Assembly: GCF_029350975.1 (NCBI RefSeq)
Contig: NZ_JARKMR010000008.1
Coordinates: 62,001-126,000 of the forward strand
From: Maribacter zhoushanensis
GTDB lineage: Bacteria > Bacteroidota > Bacteroidia > Flavobacteriales > Flavobacteriaceae
Direction of reading: 5' to 3'
DNA length: 64,000 nt
Part shown: in pieces, positions 55,551-63,232 of the stretch
Layout of the letters: each line of letters opens with the position of its first letter
Numbering within the stretch: position 1 is the stretch's first letter
Translations under genes and position numbers: made by a program
The notes under the pieces: generated by a model
The model's input: the letters and a program-made list of their open reading frames with translations, nothing else
What the model was told of the DNA's origin: nothing
Databases searched by the model: none

Positions 55551-56372
55551 TTAATTCAGTCTATCAATACTAATTTTAGAGAATCTACACTCTGTTCCTG
55601 CATATTCAATATTAAACCTCATGTTCTCTGTTTCATCACCTGTTGTAAAAGAAAATGATGTTTGAACATATGCCGAAGCTTGATCTGTTAATGGAATTTC
55701 TTGATTAAGAAAATCATCTCCAGTATCTGCATCTTCAATTAAAAGCGTACCAGCAGAACTACCGGTTGTCTTACTTACATACCAAAATGTAATTTCATAT
55801 GTTGCACCAGAAACCACACGAATACTTTGATCAAGAAAGTTAGAACTACTACTTAATTTAGCAGCGCCGTTATCTTCTGGTGGAGTTGGTGAAGAGCTTG
55901 CAGAATATGAGCTTGTTGTACCTCTATCTACACCTGCCCAAGGTGTTCTTGGACTACATAAGAAATCTGGACACTGAAATGCCGCTACTAACTCATCTAC
56001 TACCACAACATCTAAAGTAACGGTCGATGTTACACCATTACCATCACTAGAAATTAAAGTAACAGGAAATGTACCTTCTCCAGAAAACTGAAATGTAGGA
56101 TCACGATCCGTAGAAGTTTCTCCTCCACCAAAATCCCATAAATAGGAAGATGCCTCGGTTGATAAATCTGTAAAATTAATTATTGTAAAGTCTGTTTGAT
56201 CTGCTGTATAATCAAAATTAGCTTCTGGAAATATCGTATCTGCCTTAGAATTGGAATCTGGCAAATCATCTCTAAAAGTATCTGAACCAACACAACCAAC
56301 AAAAGAACTTGTAACTACTACACTAAAGAGTAACAAAGTTGTTTTTCGGAAAATATTTTGTATAATTTTCAT
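55551..56372 (-). CDS. PKD-domain surface lipoprotein (273 aa)
   Basis: Lipoprotein signal FVGC (Cys27), a PKD domain (about 50-130, YLWDFGGGETSTDRDPTFQFSGEGTFPVTLISS), and a C-terminal carbohydrate-binding-like beta sandwich (about 135-273, DQSIRVVSGATYEITFWYVSKTTGSSAGTLLI ... FSKISIDRLN). It is shorter than its neighbour and lacks the middle domain. It lies 20 bp after susD. A gap of 159 bp to the next PKD gene contains no visible promoter or terminator. Likely an accessory surface glycan-binding protein. Confidence 0.78.
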   Translation of the reverse strand: MKIIQNIFRKTTLLLFSVVVTSSFVGCVGSDTFRDDLPDSNSKADTIFPEANFDYTADQTDFTIINFTDLSTEASSYLWDFGGGETSTDRDPTFQFSGEGTFPVTLISSDGNGVTSTVTLDVVVVDELVAAFQCPDFLCSPRTPWAGVDRGTTSSYSASSSPTPPEDNGAAKLSSSSNFLDQSIRVVSGATYEITFWYVSKTTGSSAGTLLIEDADTGDDFLNQEIPLTDQASAYVQTSFSFTTGDETENMRFNIEYAGTECRFSKISIDRLN

Positions 56373-56392
56373 AGTTTAAATGTTTTTAAATT

Positions 56393-57835
56393 TTAATACC
56401 CTGGGTTTTGTGTTAAAAGTCCACCGCTTATATTTATTTCTCTTGCCGGAATAGGTAATAATAATTTTCTAGCATCAAATACGTATCCCATTTCTGCTGA
56501 ATGAGCACTTAATACAGCCTCAGCTACACCGAACCTAAGTAAATCGAACCAGCGTTGATTCTCAAAAGCCAATTCTACCCTTCTTTCTACCAAAAGATCT
56601 TCTTTAGTTATCGTAGAAACAGTAGCAGGCAAACCAGCTCTATCTCTAACTGCTTGAAAAGAAGCCAATGCCGCTGCATTTGTAGTCGATGCAGAGCCTG
56701 CCATTATAGCTTCAACATGCATTAAAAGAACATCAGCATAACGTAAAGCAATATAATCGTTACCTGCATCACGGGCACTAGGACCGTATGAAGGTGGTGT
56801 AGTAGTAATATCTGAACCTTCCGGTAAAAACTTAATTACTTCGTTCGATGTACCAAAAGTTATATATGATTCAGCTGTTCTATCGCCACCATACGCGGCA
56901 AAATCCAACACTAAATTTTCATTTACAATATTTTGACCATCTTCCGAACCTGCACGAGTTGAAGAAGTAAATTCAGATGAAAAACTCTGACTCTCTGCAC
57001 TGTTACCAGTTTCGTACTGTATAGCAAAAATAATTTCATTGTTCAATTCACTATAAAAAACATCGTGAAAATCACTTTCCAAACTAAATGCGCCACTATT
57101 AACTATTGATTCACATAATTGCTGTGCAGCAGCATAATTAGGAGATGCCAATGATAAATATACTTTGGCTAAGATACCTTGTGCCGCAGCTTTAGATGCT
57201 CTTGATTTAGATGAATTATCTAAAACACTTGCCGCCTCTTGTAAATCTGCTATAATCTGCTCATAAACTTGAGCTTCTGGAATTCTAGTAAACAAAGCTT
57301 CATTATCCGTAGGACCTACTACCGATGTTACCAATGGCACATCACCGAACATTCTCACTAACTTAAAGTATGCATAAGCTCTTAGAAATTTTGCCTCTGC
57401 ACTATATCTAGCTTGATTGCTTTCGTCTGCTACATCAACAAAATCCAAGATATTGTTAGCTCTAAAAATCACTTCATACATAGAAGCGTAATAATCTTCA
57501 GATTCTACATTATTTGCATTTACAACATATCTGTGAAAATCAGCTTTAGAACCTTCAAGTGTTGCATTTCTTGTATTATCTGTTCTATGCTCCGTTAACA
57601 GGTGCTCAAATTGCACACCTCTATTGAAATCACCAATATTAGATTGTGTATTACTATTTACGCCTTGTAAGGCATCATATATGCCATATACTCCAGAAAG
57701 TACATCTGCATCAGATTGAAAAAATCCGTCTACAGCAACTGCCGTATCTGGCAATGGGTTCAAAAACTCCTCAGTATCACAGGAAACAAATACGGATACC
57801 GTTACTGCAACTATTAAATATTTTATATGTTTCAT
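56393..57835 (-). CDS. susD: SusD/RagB-family glycan-binding lipoprotein
   Basis: Lid of the SusCD outer-membrane importer; binds oligosaccharides at the cell surface. The 480-residue lipoprotein (VFVSC, Cys19) has the SusD start DTEEFLNPLPDTAVAVDGFFQSDADVLSGVYGIYDALQ and helical TPR-like repeats (ARYSAEAKFLRAYAYFKLVRMFGDVPLV). It ends with the family C-terminus LVERRVELAFENQRWFDLLRFG ... LLLPIPAREINISGGLLTQNPGY. It follows susC by 18 bp. Confidence 0.95.
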   Translation of the reverse strand: MKHIKYLIVAVTVSVFVSCDTEEFLNPLPDTAVAVDGFFQSDADVLSGVYGIYDALQGVNSNTQSNIGDFNRGVQFEHLLTEHRTDNTRNATLEGSKADFHRYVVNANNVESEDYYASMYEVIFRANNILDFVDVADESNQARYSAEAKFLRAYAYFKLVRMFGDVPLVTSVVGPTDNEALFTRIPEAQVYEQIIADLQEAASVLDNSSKSRASKAAAQGILAKVYLSLASPNYAAAQQLCESIVNSGAFSLESDFHDVFYSELNNEIIFAIQYETGNSAESQSFSSEFTSSTRAGSEDGQNIVNENLVLDFAAYGGDRTAESYITFGTSNEVIKFLPEGSDITTTPPSYGPSARDAGNDYIALRYADVLLMHVEAIMAGSASTTNAAALASFQAVRDRAGLPATVSTITKEDLLVERRVELAFENQRWFDLLRFGVAEAVLSAHSAEMGYVFDARKLLLPIPAREINISGGLLTQNPGY

Positions 57836-57853
57836 CGTTTGTTTGTTTTTAGA

Positions 57854-60800
57854 TTAAAAATCAACGTTAAGACCAACTGTAACCGTTCTGAATATTGGTG
57901 TACCTGCTCTTTGAGAACCATAAGCTCTTGGATCACTACCATCTATATGTTCTGGATTGAAACCATGATAATCATCTGCAGTGATATAAAGTAAATTCTG
58001 AGCAGTAGCATAAACTCTTAAGCCGCTTACCCCTATACGTTCTGAAACATCTTTTGAAAAATTATAACCAAGATTTACATTACGTAAAGAGAAGTAATCT
58101 GCACTTGCAATAACATCGCTTGTCAATACTTTTTCCTGAATAAAAGAAACATCAGATACAAGACCGTTGGCAACAGCTTCTAGCTCTCCACCACTTCTTG
58201 TTCTGTTACCAAACCAGTTGTAGAAATATTGATCACCAATATTATTAACCTGAGCGCCTAAACTACCTTGAACCATGAAAGAAAAGTCTACATTACCAAA
58301 TTTGAATTCATTGGTAAAACTATATACTAAATCAGGGTACGGACTACCTAAGATTGTCTTATCCTCCTCTGTAATTAACCCATCTCCATTTAAATCTTTA
58401 ACGATAGTATCATCAGACTGACCATTGATTCTGTTCCAAGGACTATCAACATATGTTGTTCTAAAAGAAGTTTCGTCAAAAGCCTCTTCATCTACAACGT
58501 AACCCCAGAAAGATGAAATTGGCTCTCCAATTCTGTTTATCCATTGAGAGTTTCTACCGTAAGAATCTTCTATTAACGCATTATTAGAATCTCCAAAACT
58601 CAAAAGTTCATTTTTGTTGGTAGACGCTATTAAAGTTGAATTCCAAGAGAAATTTTCATTAGAAACATTTCTAGTTCTTAACTCTAGTTCAACACCTTTG
58701 TTTTGAACTTCTCCTAAATTTACAATACCACTATTAAAACCTGATATATAAGAAACAGGATTATTCAATAATAATTCATCACTTGTTCTTTCGTAATAAT
58801 CTATAGAACCAGAGATTCTGTTGTTAAAAAATCCGTAATCCAAACCAACAGTTAATTCTTTAGAAGCTTCCCATTGCAATAATGTGTTAGCAATATTAAG
58901 TGGCGATACACCAGCTGCAATACTTCCATTATCTATTGAATTTGAATTCTGCAATAATGCTAAGTAAGGCCATGCATTTACGATAGCATCACCTACATTA
59001 AAGTTCTCAGCCCCTGTAAGACCATAACTAGCTCTAAACTTCATAGTATTAACAACATCGCTATTCAATAAGAAATTTTCTTTAGCAACATTCCAACCCA
59101 GAGATACTGCAGGGAAGTTACCCCACTTAGAGTCTATACCAAATACAGAACTACCATCTCGTCTAATAGACGCGTTTACTAGATATTTACCCTTATATGC
59201 GTAGTTAACCCTTGCAAAATAACCTAACTTTTTAAGCTCAGTATTTGTTTCCGTAGGAAGATCAACTAAAGTAGCCCCTTGAAAGTTTTTCAATAAGTCA
59301 TTAGAAAAACCACTACCTGTAGTAATACTTTCTTCAGATTTTCTTTTTTGAATAGTAGCACCTAGTAACAAATTTAAATCATGATCGTCACCAAACGTTT
59401 TTGTATAATTTAACGTGTTATCAGAAATGATTCTAGTTCTAAATCTATTCGCTAAATAATATGAAGCTCTTGAATTACCACTAGCATGATGTTTTGTACC
59501 ATCATATCTAGTTCTCTTTCTTTGCTCAAGCGTAACACCTAATTGAGTTTTAGCGGTAAGACCGTCTAAAAGCTCATAACTTAAATACGTAGAACCAAAC
59601 AATTTTGTATTATATTCAAAATGCTCTCTTTCCACATATTGCGCATATGGGTTAGAATCCCCAGAAGTACGAGGTCTACTATCATTACCATCTCCATTAA
59701 CATCTAATTCTACTAAATGGTTTTCGTAAAAGTAATCTCCAACTCCAACATCTGGATAAACATCTCTATTTATAAATTGAAGTGATTCTTCTGTATGATA
59801 AATAGGTAACCACGGTGATTGACGTGTAGGATTGTGAATAGATGTTGGCAGCCTTCTTTGTTTTGTATACGATGGTGTAGCTCTAATACCGAATCTTGCT
59901 TTTTCGCCAATTTTTGAATCAACTTTCATATTGGCAGAAAATAATTTGTAATCATCAGTAATTACAACACCTTCATCATGAAGATATCTTAAAGATGTAC
60001 TAAACTTAGTATCTTCAGAACCACCTCTCGCAGATAAAGAATGACTTGTTATGGCGCCTCCGTCAAAGAAAACATCTTGCCAATCTCTATCCACACCAGT
60101 AGCTTGCACCAACAATTGTGCATACTGAGTTTCATTAGAAAGAATACCTGTTGCAGCTTGTTCTATTTTAGCCCATTCAGATACACTTTTTCTGTAATCA
60201 TCACTACCATGTGCACTCTTTATACCTGTATAAGTTTGGTAACTAAATTTAGTTTTACCTGCCTTACCACTTTTAGTAGTAATCAAAATTACACCGTTAG
60301 AACCTTCACTACCATATATTGCAGCAGAGGCAGCATCTTTTAATACTTCAAAAGATTCTACATCGTTCATATCAAGATTACCTAAAAACTCTGAACTTAC
60401 CACAACTCCATCAATTACCAATGCAGGACCAGAATCAGCAGTTACAGAACCAATACCTCTAATAGTAATAGTAGGAGCACCACCTGCTTCAGCATTGGTA
60501 GCTTGAATATTAACACCCGAAACTTGACCTATTAATGCGTCATCAACCCTTGACACTGCAATTTGATCTAGCGTTTCATTAGTAACCTTAGAAATTGAAC
60601 CAGTAACGGTAGATTTTTTCTGTGTTCCATAACCCACAACTACAACTTCATCTAATTGACTTGCGTCTTCGGTTAAAGTAACACTAACTGTTTTCTGTGA
60701 AACAATAGCTACTGTTTCAGTAGTATACCCTATATAAGAAAAACGTAAAATGTCACCACTAGTAACTTGAATGCTAAAATTTCCATCAAAATCACTTTGA

Positions 60801-60958
60801 GTTCCTCTTGTTGTATTTGCTACAACAATATTTGCACCAGGTATTGGTACATTGTTTGCATCTACTACCGTACCTGATAGATCATAGGTGTCTTGTGCAA
60901 ATAATTGAATGTTGACAAGCAACATTACAACCATAAAAATTTTTAATTTAAAATTCAT
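57854..60958 (-). CDS. susC: SusC/RagA-family TonB-dependent outer-membrane transporter
   Basis: Outer-membrane barrel that imports oligosaccharides when energised by TonB. The 1034-residue protein has a signal peptide (ending IQLFAQ, about residue 21), a carboxypeptidase-regulatory domain (about 25-98), and the SusC signature SQLDEVVVVGYGTQKKSTVTG (about 100-120). A plug domain (VDDALIGQVSGVNIQATNAEAGGAPTITIRGIGSV) and a 22-strand barrel follow, ending FRTVTVGLNVDF. It is the first gene of the PUL and has an unusually long, structured leader. Confidence 0.96.
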   Translation of the reverse strand: MNFKLKIFMVVMLLVNIQLFAQDTYDLSGTVVDANNVPIPGANIVVANTTRGTQSDFDGNFSIQVTSGDILRFSYIGYTTETVAIVSQKTVSVTLTEDASQLDEVVVVGYGTQKKSTVTGSISKVTNETLDQIAVSRVDDALIGQVSGVNIQATNAEAGGAPTITIRGIGSVTADSGPALVIDGVVVSSEFLGNLDMNDVESFEVLKDAASAAIYGSEGSNGVILITTKSGKAGKTKFSYQTYTGIKSAHGSDDYRKSVSEWAKIEQAATGILSNETQYAQLLVQATGVDRDWQDVFFDGGAITSHSLSARGGSEDTKFSTSLRYLHDEGVVITDDYKLFSANMKVDSKIGEKARFGIRATPSYTKQRRLPTSIHNPTRQSPWLPIYHTEESLQFINRDVYPDVGVGDYFYENHLVELDVNGDGNDSRPRTSGDSNPYAQYVEREHFEYNTKLFGSTYLSYELLDGLTAKTQLGVTLEQRKRTRYDGTKHHASGNSRASYYLANRFRTRIISDNTLNYTKTFGDDHDLNLLLGATIQKRKSEESITTGSGFSNDLLKNFQGATLVDLPTETNTELKKLGYFARVNYAYKGKYLVNASIRRDGSSVFGIDSKWGNFPAVSLGWNVAKENFLLNSDVVNTMKFRASYGLTGAENFNVGDAIVNAWPYLALLQNSNSIDNGSIAAGVSPLNIANTLLQWEASKELTVGLDYGFFNNRISGSIDYYERTSDELLLNNPVSYISGFNSGIVNLGEVQNKGVELELRTRNVSNENFSWNSTLIASTNKNELLSFGDSNNALIEDSYGRNSQWINRIGEPISSFWGYVVDEEAFDETSFRTTYVDSPWNRINGQSDDTIVKDLNGDGLITEEDKTILGSPYPDLVYSFTNEFKFGNVDFSFMVQGSLGAQVNNIGDQYFYNWFGNRTRSGGELEAVANGLVSDVSFIQEKVLTSDVIASADYFSLRNVNLGYNFSKDVSERIGVSGLRVYATAQNLLYITADDYHGFNPEHIDGSDPRAYGSQRAGTPIFRTVTVGLNVDF

Positions 60959-61050
60959 CTGTGTTATATTAAGTTAGTTCTATTGAATTGGCTTGTGCCA
61001 TCTTTTTGATCTACTTAAAATGCGATTACATATCTCGCATCATAATCTCC

Positions 61051-61129
61051 AATATTACTATAAACACACTTTCATCTTAAATCAATGAAAATTCCTATTT
61101 TTACAAAGAAATGTGTTTATAGCAATATT
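61051..61129. repeat. 22-bp inverted repeat in the susC leader
   Basis: The arms at about 61051-61073 and 61108-61129 (AATATT, one mismatch, CTATAAACACA, one bulge, TTTC, and their complement) face each other across a 34-nt spacer. In RNA they would form a long hairpin about 80 nt upstream of the susC start; as DNA they could be paired half-sites for a protein. Confidence 0.75.
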
Positions 61130-61142
61130 TACATGTTTGTGT

Positions 61143-61174
61143 ATTACTTCCCTTCGAAATGAAGTAATTTTTTT
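61143..61174 (+). terminator. Plus-strand terminator 1 upstream of susC
   Basis: The stem ATTACTTC / GAAGTAAT (61143-61150 with 61161-61168) is followed by a T-run on the plus strand. There is no U-tract on the minus-strand side, so it points away from susC transcription. Confidence 0.65.
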
Positions 61175-61180
61175 ATGAAA

Positions 61181-61209
61181 AAGGATGGGCGAGCACCCGT
61201 CCTTTTTTT
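61181..61209 (+). terminator. Plus-strand terminator 2 upstream of susC
   Basis: The stem AAGGATGGG / CCCGTCCTT (61181-61189 with 61196-61204) is followed by TTTTTT. The imperfect position is a U-G wobble in plus-strand RNA but a C-A mismatch in minus-strand RNA, again indicating plus-strand use, although an A-run also gives a minus-strand U-tract. Confidence 0.65.
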
Positions 61210-61281
61210 ATGCATTTTTTTCTAAAGTTTCACGTCATTTCTTTTTAGTTTATAATGGTTCTTTAATTTCAATATTTTAAC

Positions 61282-61323
61282 TGGTTTACCAAATTGGTTC
61301 GTCAAACTGGTTTACCAAATATA
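61282..61323 (-). promoter_or_regulatory. Triple operator-like decamer overlapping the susC -7 box
   Basis: TGGTTTACCA occurs at 61282-61291 and 61308-61317, with a degenerate copy TGGTTCGTCA at 61295-61304, so the three are spaced exactly 13 bp apart. TGGT..ACCA resembles FadR-type GntR half-sites. The outermost copy overlaps a perfect minus-strand -7 box TATATTTG (61323-61316), which suits repression by the GntR protein encoded at 51.1 kb. A clear -33 element is not visible. Confidence 0.65.
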
Positions 61324-61850
61324 TGTTATTATATTGTTAAAAAAAATTACATTCATGATTTAAGACACAGATTTTTGAGATTAAATAAATTTTTTTATTG
61401 TATAATTACGTAATTGATAAAAAATTAAGCTCATTTTCAGAAAAGCATATTTAAGCCCAAAACACAGCTATACTTAGCGATTAGAAAGGTTTTACCATCA
61501 TGAAAGTTTAAACCTTTTTATAAAATTTAACCAAAGCTTATAATTATTAAATTCTCTTAAAAATTTAACATATTTCACAGCCTGAGAGTAAAATAATTGG
61601 TAGACACACCACATCAGATGAAATGAATATTAAGAATTCATTAATGAAAACTGCGATAAATGATATCAAAATAACAGAGGAAAGAGTGAAGAATTTTAAG
61701 CTGAAACGTAATATCCTAAATTGAAATTTATTCAGTTTCATTTAACTTAAAAATAGCTCCAAGTTAATATCTGAATTTCTAATAAATAATAACAATATTA
61801 TTGAACAGGAAAAGGAAGAAAACTTACTAAACAAAAAAAGTAATAATAAA

Positions 61851-61880
61851 AAAAGGCTTTCATTTTCATGAAAGCCTTTT
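61851..61880 (-). terminator. Terminator after tRNA-Val(UAC)
   Basis: A long stem (AAAGGCTTTCAT with ATGAAAGCCTTT) with a 4-nt loop lies a few bases past the tRNA 3' end on the minus strand and is followed by TTTTATTATTA. Confidence 0.8.
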
Positions 61881-61886
61881 TACCTG

Positions 61887-61961
61887 TGGGCCCTACTGGA
61901 TTCGAACCAGTGACCCCCTGCTTGTAAGGCAGGTGCTCTGAACCAACTGAGCTAAGAGCCC
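61887..61961 (-). tRNA. tRNA-Val (anticodon UAC)
   Basis: Minus-strand cloverleaf of 75 nt: acceptor GGGCTCT/AGGGCCC, D-arm GCTCAGTTGGTTCAGAGC, anticodon stem CCTGC/GCAGG around CTTACAA (anticodon TAC in DNA), and T arm ACTGG-TTCGAAT-CCAGT. CCA is not encoded. It lies 60 bp past the folC stop and could be co-transcribed with it. Confidence 0.94.
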
Positions 61962-62020
61962 CAATGGGGGTGCAAATATATAATACTTTTACATTCCACA
62001 AAAGAAAAATCAATAAAAAT

Positions 62021-63232
62021 TTAAAGAACTTCTGCTACAACAAAATTACTGCCACCAACATAAATAAAATCATTTTTTTTAGCGCGTTTTTTCGCCGCCA
62101 TAAGTGCCTTATTTACAGAATTATAAACACTACCCTTTAAACCTCTTTCAGAAAAAACTCTTTCTAAATCTTTTTCATCAAGTCCTCTAAAATTTTTTGG
62201 TTTACAATAATAATAAGTTGCATCTTTTGGAAAAAGAGATGAAATTTCACTGATATCCTTACCTTTTACAAATCCTACTACTATATGTAAAACTTTATAT
62301 TTCTGCTTTTTCACTTGATCTAACACCAGTGATATCCCTTCTTTATTGTGTGCAGTATCACAAATTATTGTAGGATCTAAACCTATTTGCTGCCAACGCC
62401 CCATTAATTGCGTATTCTCAACTATATGCTTTAGACCTTTAACTATATTATTTTCCGTCACTTTAAAACCGGTTAATGTACTTAAAGTAGCCAGAACACC
62501 TTTTATATTTTTCTTTTGATAAGACCCTAGCAAACCTATCTCATAATCTAAATACTTAGAATCTTCAGCAAATTTTATTTCAGAGTTGTTCTCTTGTGCC
62601 ACAGTTTTAAATACCAGAGCCGTTTCTTCATTAAACTCGCTAATTACCACCGGCACGTTAGGTTTTATAATTCCCGCTTTCTCTTCTGCAATCTTAGCAA
62701 GTGTATCACCCAGCATATCAGTATGATCTAAACCAATATTGGTTATCAGACTAACCTCTGGAATAATAATATTGGTAGAATCTAAACGACCACCTAAACC
62801 TACTTCAATAATGGCTATATCTATCTCTTGAGCCGCAAAATATGAAAATGCCATACCAACTGTCATCTCAAAAAAAGAAAGTTTATTAGCAGTAAAAAAT
62901 GGTTTATTATCAGCAATAAAATCAACTACCTGATTCTTTGCTATTTTTTTTCCATTAATACGTATACGCTCTCTGAAATCCTTTAAATGTGGTGAAGTAT
63001 ACAAACCCACTTTGTAACCTGCCTCTTGAAGAACTGAAGCCAACAAATGACTACTAGAACCTTTTCCATTGGTACCAGCTACGTGTATGCTCTTAAATTT
63101 AGTTTGAGGGGCGCCTAAATGTTCGGCGAACGATGTAATACCATCAAGTTTTGAATTAAAGGCACTTTTACCTTTATTTTGATACATTGGAAGCTGTGCA
63201 AACATCCAATCTAATGTTTCTTTATAGGTCAC
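62021..63232 (-). CDS. folC: Folylpolyglutamate synthase / dihydrofolate synthase
   Basis: Adds glutamate to dihydropteroate and to folates, completing and retaining folate. The 403-residue Mur-ligase-family protein has the ATP loop HVAGTNGKGSSSHLLASVL (about 50-68), LYTSPHLKDFRERIRINGK, EVGLGGRLDSTN and ITNIGLDHTDMLGDTLAKIAEEKAGIIK. A C-terminal domain contains ICDTAHNKEGI and ends YVGGSNFVVAEVL. The start ATG overlaps the stop of the upstream TonB-like gene (ATGA), so translation is coupled. Confidence 0.95.
   Translation of the reverse strand: MTYKETLDWMFAQLPMYQNKGKSAFNSKLDGITSFAEHLGAPQTKFKSIHVAGTNGKGSSSHLLASVLQEAGYKVGLYTSPHLKDFRERIRINGKKIAKNQVVDFIADNKPFFTANKLSFFEMTVGMAFSYFAAQEIDIAIIEVGLGGRLDSTNIIIPEVSLITNIGLDHTDMLGDTLAKIAEEKAGIIKPNVPVVISEFNEETALVFKTVAQENNSEIKFAEDSKYLDYEIGLLGSYQKKNIKGVLATLSTLTGFKVTENNIVKGLKHIVENTQLMGRWQQIGLDPTIICDTAHNKEGISLVLDQVKKQKYKVLHIVVGFVKGKDISEISSLFPKDATYYYCKPKNFRGLDEKDLERVFSERGLKGSVYNSVNKALMAAKKRAKKNDFIYVGGSNFVVAEVL

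Larger units (their letters stand above)
60959..61886. other. Long regulatory and non-coding region upstream of susC
   Basis: About 930 bp without a supported protein gene. From right to left it holds a terminator after tRNA-Val (61851-61880), an AT-rich stretch (61330-61790), a triple decamer operator and -7 box (61282-61323), two plus-strand terminators (61143-61209), and a large inverted repeat (61051-61129). A small hairpin with TGCGA/TCGCA arms lies at 61021-61039. A 33-codon ORF (61623-61724, plus) exists but is not supported by anything else. Confidence 0.6.

Noticed and set aside
61143..61209. The two hairpins as an attenuator for susC itself
   Set aside because: Hairpin 1 has no U-tract on the minus strand and hairpin 2 has a C-A mismatch in minus-strand RNA; both fit plus-strand termination better. 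Attenuation is not fully excluded for hairpin 2.
61623..61724. Plus-strand 33-codon ORF (MNIKNSLMKTAIND...)
   Set aside because: Reasonable codons, but no ribosome site, promoter, terminator or known relative; chance length in AT-rich DNA. Worth only a conservation check.
61798..62013. Minus-strand ORF of 71 codons
   Set aside because: It reads through the tRNA-Val gene and its terminator; the peptide is a translation of structural RNA.
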